64,000 nucleotides of DNA from Stomorhina lunata (taxonomy: Eukaryota > Arthropoda > Insecta > Diptera > Rhiniidae). Below are positions 13,146 through 25,414 of this stretch, piece by piece. The notes under the pieces are model-generated. The model made no database searches. It saw nothing but the letters and a program-made list of their open reading frames with translations, and was not told where the DNA came from. Numbering within the stretch: position 1 is the stretch's first letter; the number at the start of each line of letters is the position of its first letter. Position numbers and translations under genes: made by a program. The stretch covers positions 113,757,781 to 113,821,780 of the forward strand of contig OW121743.1 in NCBI GenBank assembly GCA_933228675.1, given 5' to 3'.

Positions 13146-14465
13146 ATTTTTCTTCGACTGTGCACCATTTCCAGCATCTGTTTCTACTTCCCTTCTTTTG
13201 GTCCTGCCCGCAATAAGGACTACAAGAACAAGAAGGATGATGTGTTAATGCATTTTTCACAACATTGTTATTGACTTTAATACAGACTCGAAACGAACTT
13301 CACACAATGACCAACAACAAAATAAATAAAAAAAAGGAAATAAGAAAAAGTAAAGAAAGAAAAAGAAGAAAAAATGCGCATAAAAAATGAAGCAGGAAAA
13401 ACAGGAAACCGTGCAACTGGCCAAATGCATTTCCTCACGTAACTTGCAAAAGTTTTTTTTATTTCCTTTATCATTTTTTAACATAACGACAACGACAACA
13501 ATATTGCTCAGTCATGATAATGATGATGACGGCGGTGTTAGTACATGTTGCTGTGTAATGTGACGAAGAGAAGGAATGTTGTTGATGATGACGACGATGC
13601 TTCTGCTGTTGCTGACCTGATGAACATGATGAAGCAACAACTTTTGTGGTTCATGACAACCCCAAAAGTGTTGTTATTTTTATTTTTTTTTTTGATGTTG
13701 TTGTTGCTGTGTTACTTTATATTTTTTACATATTTATCGATGTTGTTGTTATTGCTGCTGCAACATATGTTTGTTTTTATTGTGTTAAACTCTTTTTTAT
13801 AATAATTTTATTTGTTCATGTTATTCCTCTTGTTTTCCGTGTAAAATTATTTTCGTATTTTTATAAATTTTGTTTTATATTGTTAGTGTTGTTGTTGCTG
13901 TAGTAGTTTTTGTTATTTTGTTCATATGTACTTTTCGCTTACTTGACCACATACGGTTGCTGATTTTTGGTTTTGCCATAATTTCCATTGTTGTCTCTGC
14001 TTCTTCGTTTTTTCTCTTCCTGTTATTGTTTTACAAGGACTTCACTTTACGCATACAGATGTGTTTACTTATTATTTTTTTTTTTATTTTTATTGCATTT
14101 TTCGTTTGTTTGTTTTTTGTAATTTTATAAGTTTTATTTGCCTGCGAGTGTTTGTGCGTCTCTATATTCATGGTTTGTCATATTTTTTGTTATTTGTTTT
14201 ATATCGTTTGCACATTGTTGACATTTTTAAATGGGCCTTTATTTCTGTCGTGTTTTTGCCCATTTCGTACAAATGTCGATCAGGACTTTGGTGAGAGGCG
14301 TAAACTGAATTTTACTTGTTTTCTCACTACTGTGGCTTTTCTTTCAATAACAATGTTAATAAATTATGTTGTTAAGTTGTTGTATTGTAGTTGTTATTGT
14401 TGGATTTTTAATAAACTCTTTCTAGAAGTTATGCTAGGAGTCAATTATCATGTTTATATTATAGT
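13146..14465. other. Non-repetitive island with TTG/CTG microsatellites
   Basis: No gene recognised. The region has GATGATGACGAC and TTGTTGTTGCTG-type microsatellites (13520-13770) and T-rich sequence. Open frames are hydrophobic readings of T-rich DNA. Possible regulatory sequence; nothing specific supported. Confidence 0.4.
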
Positions 14466-14689
14466 ACCTGGTTGACCGAGCCTTGCTCGGAGCTTTATGA
14501 TAAGCATTTTGAGGCAAATTTTAAAGTTTTTATATATTTTATATTATAAAGTGCTAAAATAAATTTAGAGGAAAGACATTGTACAAATATTCAGTTAATT
14601 TTGAATTATTTGATTTATTTTGTACGACCAACACATGGTTTGCATAGTTTACAGTTTAATTAATTTTGAATAATTTTGGAAATTATTCA

Positions 14690-15430
14690 TATCAACAGAA
14701 ACCTCCGTCAACTCATGCGCAACAACTTTGCTAAAGATTTTAGTCTGATCAAATGCACAGTTTACGATTTAATTCATTTTGAGTAGTTTGCAGTGGCGCC
14801 ACCTGAAGTTGTTCATACCATATAAGAAAACTTTGTCTGCTTATTCGTAACAACTTTGCTTATGATTATAACATGATCAAATGCACAGCTTACGATTTAA
14901 TTCACTTTGAGTAATTTTCTGTGGCGCCACCTGTCGGACTTTGCTCATACCAATTCATAAACCTTCTTCGGCTTATCTATAACAACTTTGCTGAAGATTA
15001 TAGCATGATTAAATGTACAGCATACGATTAAATTGACTTTGAGTAAATTTCAGTGGCGCCACCTGCCGAAATTTCTTCATAGCAACTAAGAAACCTTCGT
15101 CGGCTCATGTGCAACATTTTTGCTAAAGATTGTAGCATGATTAAATGTACAGATTACGATTAAATTGACTTTGAGTAAGTTTCTATAGCGCCACCTGTCG
15201 GAAATTATTCATACCAAGTAAAAAGCCTTCGTCGGCTCATGCGCTACAACTTTGCTAAAGATCATAGCATGATCAAATGTACAGTTTACGATTTAATTAA
15301 TTTTTAGTAATTTTCAGTAGCGCCATCTGTCGGAAATTAGTCTTATCAACTAAAAAACCTTCGCCGGCTTATCCGCAACATCTTCGCTAAAGAGCATAAC
15401 ATGATCAAATTCACAGTTTACTATTCTATA
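14690..15430. repeat. 131 bp tandem array with CTCF-like motif
   Basis: Five units spaced 128-133 bases, with GGCGCCACCTG or a close variant at 14794, 14922, 15054, 15187 and 15319. Each unit also contains GATCAAATGCACAGTTTACG and CTTCGTCGGCTCATGCG-type segments. On the minus strand the core reads CCGACAGGTGGCGC, close to the CTCF consensus CCASYAGRKGGCRS. Confidence 0.85.
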
Positions 15431-16062
15431 AAGAACATACATACAGACAAACATTCATTTGTTTAAAATAATACTAATTTTTTCCCCTTTTTATTCCCTA
15501 ATTTCTAAAAGTTCCATATGCATATTTGGTACTTTTTTGGTGCCAATTGAATTCGGTACATTTTTTTAAAACGCATTTAACATAATGTATAATGTTCCTA
15601 TTCATATTACTTTGGAGATGTTAAGTTATCATTTTATCCCTTTTTTAGCCATTTTGGGTCCAAAATCAAAAAAGTACCAAATACGTGTTTCATGTTTCTT
15701 TTACATCTATTGATTGCAGTACCAAGTTTGTTTCTATATTCTTTAGTTTAAAATACAAGAGTGGGTTAAAAAGGTGCCAAAAAAACTATTTTCACCCTTT
15801 TTTACCCCCTATCGGACATAGTTTCAGAAAGTACCAAACACCTGTCCGCTTATTTTCATAGCTGTTTAAAACGTAATTTTAATTTTGTTTCTATACCTAT
15901 TACTTTAGGAGATATAGCGTTTTCGATTTTTCCCCTTTTTACCCGTTTTTACCCTTTTAGAGGCAAAAGTTCCAAAAGTCCCTTCTTTTTCGACCTATAC
16001 ATCAAAAAAAAAACCCACTGTTCAAATTTTATCAAAATCGTTAGAGCCGTTTTCGAGATAGC

Positions 16063-16192
<130 letters not shown>

Positions 16193-16195
16193 ATA

Positions 16196-18480
16196 CATAC
16201 AATTATTGCTCGTTTAAGAATATAAGAAGATAAGATTAAAAAAAATGCAAGCATTTTTTTATAAAATTATAAAATTAAAAAATTAAAATTTTAAGAAATA
16301 GTAACATTTTCATGAAAAAAAATAATTTTTGTATCCAAAATTTTGATAATTTTTTTTTTTAATTTATAACCGAAACTCCTTTTTGAAAGAATATTTCTAA
16401 CAAGAATTTATTTATTTAAAAAAATAACAAAATTATAGGGATTTAGGTATTATTCTAAAAGAAAAATCATTCGCACTTGATGCCAGTCTATTACATTTCT
16501 TTGTTAATGTAACAAAAAAATTGTTGATAAAAGCCCAAAAGTGCTTATGTGGACAACCAATTCTTGATGGTTGGTTAGGCCATTATCTTCAAGAGAAGTA
16601 TCGCTACTTTTAGTCCTATTTTACAAACACAATCATTACGAATTATGTTTATATAGTATAGAGGAATTGGTTGTCACCACAAAAATTTTGTATTGTCTTT
16701 TACTTTAATATATAAATGTAATAAACTGGGATCAAGTGCCAATATATATCCAAGATTTTTATAGAAATAATTATTTCAAAAACTTTTGTTTGAAAATTTT
16801 TTTGAAAATTTTTCTACAAAAATTGTTTGATTTCGAAAGTGTTTGTAAAAAAAATTTTAATGTGACAACTTTCTATTAAAAGCTGTTATATTCCAAAATT
16901 TTACAGAAAAACAAATTTTCTGAGTTTTATACCGAAAAGTTTCCTGCCAATAAATTTGACTTAAAAAAAAAAATTATGAGTTTTCAAACGTTTAATTAAA
17001 AAGTTTAACATTAGTATATTTAACTAGGAAGAAGAAAAAGTAATACAAAGTTTTTAGATAAAACCAAAAAATACTGGAAAATACTGGTGGAGACAACTTA
17101 CCTCGATTATCATCATAAGGATAAATTTGATTTATATTCCGGAAATCGATCATTTTCAAAGCGTTCGACTTCTTATACATATATATTTAAGATAAAAAAC
17201 TAAAAATTTGGGCTTAATCCTTTTGACTGATATCATAATTTTCATTTGGCTTGAATTTTTTATGGAAATAGGAAAAATTATTTAAAAAAATATATCTGAA
17301 ATCAATCGATTTAAAAACGATAGATTTCCATCTCATACTGAATTGAAAAAGTTTGTATTGAAACATTTTGAAATGAAAATTTTCATATAAAATTTCTTCT
17401 ATTGAAACATATCAGATCAAAAATAATTTTATTGAAACTTTTTTTTTATATCGAAAGTGTTTGTAGTCATTTTAAAAATTTTTCTTTTAAATAAAATATT
17501 TCTATTAAAAAATTTGAGGCCCTATGCTCCACTAGGAGTCAAGGGTAACAGAAGAAGAAGAATTAAAAAATTTATATCGCAAAATTTTCTATTGAAACTT
17601 CGTTTTTTCATAAAAAATACATATAAATTTCATTTAAAAAAATTTGATAACATTTTATACCCAAAAGTTTTCTTTTACAAAATTTTAGATTGAAAAATTG
17701 TATTTAAATAATTTTTTTTTTCAAAAATTGTTCTATTCAAGACTTTTATATAAAAAGTTTTATCTCGAAAATTTTTTAGTAAAAAATGTCTATATTGAAA
17801 ATTTTTGTACTCTGAAAAATTGCATAATTCTTGAAACTAGGTTTATATTTTAGGGTAGTTTTGTGTGATTTTAATTTAAACATTTAATCATGTATTGGAA
17901 TGCAATGGTCCTTAAATCGAAGGTATCTCAAAAAGCATATCTTTTATTTTCTAAGAGAATGTTTGTACAAAATTTCATCAAAATCGAAGATAATGACGTT
18001 CAAAATTAAATTTGTTTTGAAAAATTTTGGTTTCACCCATTAACAATTTTCATCCTGAAAATATTTCTATTAAAAAATTTGGTTCCGTAAACATTTCAAC
18101 TGAAGGATTTGCCTTTTAATCGAAAGTTTCCTAAATTTGATATTTTATACCAGGCGGGTCACTTAAAGGTAAACATTTTAAAATGCAACAAAGCAAAAAA
18201 GGTTTGAAATTTTGACAATCATACTCCATTCGAAGCACTTTTTTGAGTCTATTTTATCTCGGGAAATTAACTGAACACTTGAATGTTGGCCTTCAAATCA
18301 AGAGCCTATTTTCAATACCGTCTATAAACAATTTTTTTTTTTAATATTTCGGTTATTAAATAGTTTTTTGCCGATCTCTTTGGATCATTGTTGATATCAA
18401 ATATAGGGCCCCGAAATACTTTAAAGACGCACAGTGGTATTTTTTTTATACAACGGAGAGCAACAAATATAAGGAATAAA
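16196..18480. other. Degenerate AT-rich sequence with small dispersed repeats
   Basis: No gene seen. It contains a 75-80 bp segment shared with 48386-48467 (16466-16545), a 133 bp foldback (16548-16680) with arms GACAACCAATTC / GAATTGGTTGTC, and a dispersed short repeat at 17508-17545. Much of the rest looks like very old TTTCTATAGAAA-type array decayed beyond recognition (for example 16740-17000 and 17340-17820). Confidence 0.5.
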
Positions 18481-19100
18481 CCTACAGTGATGAAATTTTG
18501 CATACTTGTTCAGTTTTATATATATAGAGAAAAATTGGGTACCTGCCTTGGGCCCCCATTTGTTCATGTATTTTTCTTCTCAATGTACAAGTCGTAATTC
18601 TGAACAGAATTTGGTGAACTTAGGTAAGAGGTCTACTAATTTTGGTAAAATTTTGTAATGTACAATCCGCAATTCTTAACAGAATTTAATAAAATTCGGC
18701 CCACATCTATAAGTTGATCTACTAATTTTGGTTGCAATCAGTTGAATCATCGGGTGCCTGCCTTGGACTCCTACTTCTCACGCAATTTTCATCAGAATTT
18801 GCAAAAATTCTGCACACGTCTTTAAATTAATCCAAAAAAAATTTATTTATTTTTGTTGAAATCCCTTTGACTCTTTAAGGTACCTGCCTTGGACCCCCAT
18901 TTTGCACTTATTATTGTTCTCAATGCGTAAACTGGAATTCTAAACAGAATTTAAAAAAATTTGGCACGTATCTATTACCAATAAACAGGTCAAACATTTT
19001 GGGTTGAAATCCGTCGGTTCCTTGGGTTACCTGCTTCTGACCCCCATTTTTCACTTATTTTTCTTCTCAATATAAGCCAATTTTAGTTAATATTCGTCTA
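18481..19100. repeat. Imperfect tandem repeat, about 130-215 bp spacing
   Basis: GGTACCTGCCTTGGACCCCCAT or variants occur near 18538, 18754, 18880 and 19033. Each is followed by TTCTCAATG..AATTCTAAACAGAATTT and GGCACGTATCTAT-type segments. Divergent copies, no coding potential. Confidence 0.7.
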
Positions 19101-19265
19101 CTCCTATGTGACTTACACTTAAATTCAATTTGATTAAAAAGTTACGGCTAAACGACTGCAACACTTTTTGCCCTAATTATGCGTAGCTTATGTGACTTTT
19201 TTCAGAAATTTTTTTTAGAAATAAATTTTGATAAATAACAAAACAAACCTAAATTTAAAATTGAG

Positions 19266-19717
19266 AACTGCAGGTCGCAATTTTAAAGATAACTTGATGA
19301 ACTTGGCACAGAGCATTTTTTTGATAATGGGACCCTGGCTATTGAAATTCGTCAAAATCAGTCCATTATTTATGGTACCTCCCATAGGTCCCACTTCCCG
19401 GAGTTGATATATTGGCCACAAATATAAATATTTTTTCATAAAATTTAAAAAAAAATACTGCTTATGTAAACTTAAATCACTCTACCAAATTTCATTGAAA
19501 TCGGTCCACGTTTGACCATAGCTCCAATACAAGCTCTTCTTTAAAAACGCACTAAATGAGACAAAAATCACTAAAACGCTCGTAAATCTAAAGATGATGA
19601 GAATTTCAAGTTTATTTTTTGCACATAGAATTTATGTAACAACTGTAATCCATTTGCCAAATTTCGGCCCACATTTGACCTTAGCTCTCGTATAAGTCCA
19701 AATGATGGAAACAGCTT
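19266..19717 (+). mobile_element. E1-family repeat, first piece of a copy split by insertions
   Basis: Matches the E1 body (CAGGTCGCAATTTTAAAGATAA, GGTACCTCCCATAGGTCCC, CCACGTTTGACCATAGCTCC, AACGCTCGTAAATCTAAAGAT). It is 5' truncated: the GTCY segment seen in full copies is absent. The copy resumes at about 20760-20883 and finishes at 23387-23418, so it has been split by two insertions. Confidence 0.85.
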
Positions 19718-20759
19718 AAAAAAAATTTTTCTAAAAAAAATTAGAAATAATCAAAAATTTTTCTATGGAAAATTTGTTTATCAAAAATTTTTCTATAGAA
19801 AAATTTTTTATCAAAAATTTTTTATAGAAAATTTTTTTATCAACAATTTTTGTATAGAAAATTTTTTATCAACAATTTTTTATAGAAATAAACTTTCTGT
19901 AGAAAATTTTTCTATATACAATTTTTTTATCAAAAATTTTTCTATAGAACATTTTTTTATTAAAAATTTTTTAAATTTTTTATTAAAATTTTTTTAAATT
20001 TTTTTATTAAAATTTTTTTATAGAAAATTTTTCTATCAAAAATTTTTTTATTGAACATTTTTGTTATTAAAAATTTTTCTATAGAAAATTTTTTGGATTG
20101 TTGATTTGGTCTTTTTTGAAATAGAAAGACAGTGCATTTTTGGTTCTTAAACTCATTTCAAACTTCTATGGGCAACGATGATGAACACATTTTTTTATTT
20201 GGTAGCGATTGTCCGATTATGAAACTTTTTTCCTTTAAATTTTGTTTTTAACTGAAAACTGCTGTGATTCTAAACGCAACTTTTCTTGGTAGGATCCTTC
20301 TTAAAAATTTTGGTAATTTTATATATTGAAAGATTATATTCAATACCGGCTATGAAGCAAATAGAAGATTTTTACGTAGAGGCAAAAAACTGCTTAATAT
20401 TCAAAATATTAAAAAATTCAATATTTCTTCTTCAATATTTTCAAGGCAAAGTTCTAAGATAGATTTCTTCTCTCTGATTTATAATTAAAAAATGTAACTA
20501 TCTTAAAAAAGCAGTATTCAAATAAAAAGTAATTTTGAAAAAATTGGTTCATAGACGGCATTTAATATAAGCTCTCGATATTCTAAAATGAAGAACGAAA
20601 TATCGACAATTTTGAATTTTATAAATGTTTTTCCAAAAATTTGATTTTTATTCAAAATTGGTTGTGTTTATGAATGAAGCTCTTTTTCTCAATTTGGGAC
20701 TATTTAACAAAATTAACAAAATAACGTAACATTTAAAAAAAAAATACAAGTCTTCAAAA
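19718..20759. mobile_element. About 1 kb insertion in an E1 copy, carrying a short satellite
   Basis: Intact E1 copies read AGCTTAAATATATAAGTTTTGAG here, whereas this copy breaks after CAGCTTAAA and resumes at AAATAAGATTTAAG. The inserted DNA begins with about 360 bases of the TTTCTATAGAAA-type array (19735-20095) followed by about 650 bases of unrecognised sequence. No clear inverted ends or target duplication could be read. Confidence 0.55.
19735..20095. repeat. Minisatellite array, ATCAAAAATTTTTCTATAGA type
   Basis: About a dozen irregular units of 27-32 bases with the shared TTTTTCTATAGAAAA core and a TTTATCAAAA linker, the same linker type as the array at 51856-53720. Degenerate toward 19960-20040. 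Confidence 0.85.
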
Positions 20760-20883
20760 ATAAATAAGATTTAAGAAAATGTTTCTATGACTGCAAAATT
20801 TAGCAAATATTTGTCTTTATACAGGAAAAATAACACCTTTGACCTTAGTGGTGAAGGGTATCGTATGGTCGGGCTTGATCGAC
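20760..20883 (+). mobile_element. E1-family repeat, second piece
   Basis: Resumes E1 at AAGAAAATGTTTCTATGACTG and runs through GACCTTAGTGGTGAAGGGTA and TCGTATGGTCGGGCTTGATCGAC, where it is cut by the hAT-type element. The final 8 bases TGATCGAC (20876-20883) are duplicated at 23387-23394. Confidence 0.9.
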
Positions 20884-23386
20884 CAGAGAACTTCACTTGC
20901 TGATTAAAAAACATTCAACAATAACAAAGGCACAAAAAACTTGTCTTTTATTTGTAAAAGATCAAACTTGCCTACACACACTCTTTTGCTGTTCATTTTA
21001 AAGCAACCGAACATATTTCCCTTCATTGAAAATGATTTTCTTTAAACTGGGAGTGAATGAATTAATCAAACTTGTTCGAACTTGTATACATGTTGTTCAT
21101 TTTAAGGCAATCGAACAACTCGCATGTTGAATACAGTCTTATTTTTGTCATAGGTCGAATCAAACTTGTCCATTCGTGTGCTTTGCTTTTCCACTAAACA
21201 TACAAAAATCTGATAAACATTGAAATGCAAAAAGCAAGAAATCATTGTGTATGAATTTGTTCAAAGGTAAGATCTTTTTTTTATTTTAGTTTACATTGGT
21301 TTTTGATGTCTATTCGTATTGCCTAGACAAAATAGGTAATTTTTGTAAGAAAATGTTAATTTAATTTTTTTATAGAAAAACTTACGTTTTCTATAGAAAA
21401 ACTTACTTTTTCTATAGAAAAACTTACTTTTTCTATAGAAAAACTTACTTTTTCTATAGAAAAACTTACTTTTTCAATAGAAAAACATACGTTTTCTATA
21501 GAAAAACTTACTTTTTCTATAGAAAAACTTACTTTTTCTATAGAAAAACTTACTTTTTCTATAGAAAAACTTACTTTTTCTATAGAAAAACTTACTTTTT
21601 CTATAGAAAAACTTACTTTTTCTATAGAAAAACTTACTTTTTCTATAGAAAAACTTACTTTTTCTATAGAAAAACTTACTTTTTCTATAGAAAAACTTAC
21701 TTTTTCTATAGAAAAACTTACTTTTTCTATAGAAAAACTTACGTTTTCTATAGAAAAACTTAATTTTTCTATAGAAAAACTTACTTTTTCTATAGAAAAA
21801 CTTACTTTTTCTATAGAAAAAATTACTTTTTCTATAGAAAAACTTACTTTTTTTCTATAGAAAAACTTACTTTTTCTATAGAAAAACTTACTTTTCCTAT
21901 AGAAAAACTTACTTTTTCTATAGAAAAACTTACTTTTTCTATAGAAAAACTTACTTTTTCTATTGAAAAACTTACTTTTTCTATAGAAAAACTTACTTTT
22001 TCTATAGAAAAACTTACTTTTTCTATAGAAAAACTTACTTTTTCTATAAAAAAACTTACTTTTTCTATTGAAAAACTTACTTTTTCTATAGAAAAACTTA
22101 CGTTTTCTATAGAAAAACTTACGTTTTCTATAGAAAAACTTACTTTTTCTATAGAAAAACTTACTTTTTCTATAGAAAAACTTACTTTTTCTATAGAAAA
22201 ACTTACTTTTTCTATAGAAAAACTTACTTTTTTTCTATAGAAAAACTTACTTTTTCTATAGAAAAACTTACTTTTTCTATAGAAAAACTTACTTTTTCTA
22301 TTGAAAAACTTACTTTTTCTATAGAAAAACTTACTTTTTCTATTGAAAAACTTACTTTTTCTATAGAAAAACTTACTTTTTCTATAGAAAAACTTACTTT
22401 TTCTATAGAAAAACTTACTTTTTCTATAGAAAAACTTACGTTTTCTATAGAAAAACTTACGTTTTCTATAGAAAAACTTACGTTTTCTATAGAAAAACTT
22501 ACGTTTTCTATAGAAAAACTTACTTTTTCTATAGAAAAACTTACTTTTTCTTAGAAAAACTTACTTTTTCTATAGAAAAACTTACTTTTTTTCTATAGAA
22601 AAACTTACTTTTTCTATAGAAAAACTTACTTTTTTTCTATAGAAAAACTTACTTTTTCTATTGAAAAACTTACTTTTTCTATAGAAAAACTTACTTTTTC
22701 TATAAAGAAAATATAAACGTATTTTTTACTTAAAAAATAAAATATTTTCTATAAAAACGATTGAATGTTTAGCATAAAAATAATTTTTCTATATATTCCA
22801 TCTCACTGTATATATATATATATATTTTTCTGAATAACTCTTATTGCTCTATTCAATTATACAATTAGAATGTTATATAATTGTTATATAATATATATAA
22901 TAATTATACATTCACATTTTTCTCTATTTACTACATCAATTAAAAAGTTACCAAACTAATAAAAAAAAATCTTATAAACCACTGTGCATTTTCCAATGCG
23001 TATTCTTCTAATTTTGCCTTTGATAAACAAATTCAAAATGATGAAAAATTCAAATAATCTCACTTATCAATGTTGAATTGTAAATGTTGTTTGTATTGTT
23101 GGCATATTATATTGCTCAATTCATATAGACGTTCGGTTCAAACATGTTGTGTGTGTTAATGAGAATAAGATCGTTTGGACACGATGAATTTACTGCAAGC
23201 CCTTCTCTTGCCTGTGCGAACTTGTTTATAAAATGCTTTTGTTAATTATTCACAAAATCAGAATTTGATTGTACAGTAGAATGAATATGATTTTTAATCA
23301 CGTTGAATTTTTCTTTATTCTTTAAAATGAACAAAAATTTTTGTGCTGAATGAAATCAAGAAATCCCGTGATTTTGAAGTTCTCTG
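20884..23386. mobile_element. Non-autonomous hAT-type transposon carrying a satellite array
   Basis: The 2503 bp insert begins CAGAGAACTTCA and ends TGAAGTTCTCTG, a perfect 12 bp inverted repeat of the hobo/Hermes type (hobo ends begin CAGAGAACTG). It is flanked by a perfect 8 bp direct repeat TGATCGAC, the target-duplication length of hAT elements. The host E1 repeat reads GGGCTTGACCGACTATAGCAC in other copies, which is the empty site. There is no transposase frame. The central 1.34 kb is a 21 bp satellite; flanks contain repeated CAAACTTGTT / CGAACTTGT motifs. Confidence 0.92.
21365..22703. repeat. 21 bp minisatellite inside the hAT-type element
   Basis: About 63 copies of CTTAC followed by the perfect 16-base palindrome TTTTTCTATAGAAAAA. 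Very homogeneous. Variants are mostly CTTACG for CTTACT and TATTG for TATAG, recurring in blocks (for example at 21840 and 22230 an extra TTT), which suggests recent block duplication. Confidence 0.97.
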
Positions 23387-23418
23387 TGATCGACTATAGC
23401 ACTTTCTTACTTGTTTTT
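23387..23418 (+). mobile_element. E1-family repeat, terminal piece
   Basis: Begins with the duplicated TGATCGAC and ends CTATAGCACTTTCTTACTTG plus a T run, the conserved E1 terminus. It completes the copy begun at 19266. Confidence 0.92.
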
Positions 23419-25414
23419 CAATAATGAGGTTATGTTATTATCGCTGTTAATTATTATCATTCGGATCCCGGCTTAATGGCTCTGTGATGCTCTAAATAAA
23501 AAAATTGGATGTTTTTAAAACAAAAATTTGAATTGGAAGAAAAAACGAATTTGTATGCTATTCAAATAAACCTTTAATAACTTATTCATATAACGTCCGC
23601 AACACATGATATTATCATATAAATATTCTTTTGAAAACGGAAACCATAAAATAAGACTATTACCAATTACATTAAAAATCAAATTAAATTTTGTTTTTAT
23701 TAACTTTAAATTAAAATCAATAATTCTTTAAAAAATTGTTTCACTGTCCCTGACTTATCATGCTTAATGGAAACCCACAAAAAAATTAAATAGATACAAC
23801 TAATAAAAACTAATTTATTATTTTAATAGAAAAACAAAAATCATAGAAAAAAAAAACTAAAATTTAAAATTCATACAAATGTTGCAATTGTCAGTAAAAT
23901 ATAAACTTGTCATTTTAAATTGCTTCAATAAATTAAAACAAAATAAATCAATAAAATAAATTCATTATTTTAAATAAAATAAAATGAAACCTACCAACAA
24001 ACTTATGGATTTAGAATAGAAACTAAAAGTATTTGTTTAATTATTTTTTCCAAATATAAACAAAAATATTATAAAAAAAAATATTATCATGTTGATTTGA
24101 ATGTAAAAAGTCACAACAACAAATAAACAGAAATATCTACATGCACATGCATGTCTTAAGGCCTTTATATTTAATATGTGTGTATGAATATGTTTCATTT
24201 TTAAGTTAAATAAATCCTTAAAAATTTTCCGAAAAAAAAGAAAATATATCTAAATTGAGGAAAAAATAACAACTTGTGTATTATTTGTGGAAAATCAAAG
24301 TAAACATAACAACACAACTTATGGCCTACCAATATTATTCCACACAACTTCAATACCACAAAACGTGGTTAGTTTTTGGTAATAACCGAAAATCTGCATT
24401 TGCCGCAAAAGGCAATAAAGAATGCAACAAAAAACCTTAGCACATACAAACATGTGTATACATAAGACTCTACATACAAACATAACTAAGTATGTTTGTA
24501 GATGTATATGCATGTAAATATGTCTAGAATATTTCTAATTCTCAAGACCCAGAAAATAAAAATTTCTTGTGTATGTATATAGCAATTTTTGTTTAAATTT
24601 CTAAAGCCTAAAAATGATAGACACATGAGTAAGTTGTTTTTTTTTTGCTTTCATATCCTGCCAATCCTTTGGCAAAACAGGTTAAAGTCCTTTAAGTCAA
24701 GAACTCTATTATGTTCGCAAGTATGTTGGCTTGTTTATTTATCCATTTTTTCCTGTTTAAATTCCTAACCACCCCAGAGTTGAAATAATTTTACACAATT
24801 TTCTGGTAGGCCACAGACAACTGCAACTGCAGCCCTGCTCTAACTGCCTTAGCCTATGCACAAAATGCAATTTTTCAAAATCCATTTTACACTCAAATGC
24901 ATTTTAGAGAGTCTCTGTTAAGTTCTTTAGTAACGGTCTGCACACAAAGTGTTAAAATTGAGAGCATAAATAATTAAAAGAGAGAAATTTTGAGAACCAA
25001 ATTAGTCAAATGAGTGTTTTGAATATTATCTGTAAATTTGAATACTATTACAATTTTCGTTTGATTTAAAGAAAAAGGGTAAAAAATCGATGAGTGGAAT
25101 AATTTTGTAATAATATTTCCAATAATCGCTAAGCCTATCTGGAGTCCTTAAAATTATTTCAAAAGTAAATTCCTACTATTTAAATTAAACAAGCACGTGC
25201 ATGTACTTAATAAATAAATTCCAATATTTAATAAAAAACTTTACTTTTAACAACTTAAATTTTTTGTAGAAAACTTTAAGTGACGTAAATTTTTTTAGAC
25301 AAAAATGAACTTCTCGTAAATTTTATGAACAAATATTTTCTATAAAAAAATTTTTATTTTGTAAATTTTTTTTAAAACGAAATTGTAAATTTTTTTAACA
25401 GACAAATTTTGATA
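23419..25414. other. Non-repetitive AT-rich island
   Basis: No gene or element recognised. Ordinary AT-rich non-coding sequence with short ATGTATG-type microsatellites near 24130-24180 and 24430-24520. It grades into the 31 bp array after about 25240. Confidence 0.4.

Noticed and set aside
13545..14475. Overlapping hydrophobic frames suggesting membrane proteins
   Set aside because: T-rich DNA and TTG/CTG microsatellites give Leu/Phe/Val-rich frames in several registers; no conserved family.
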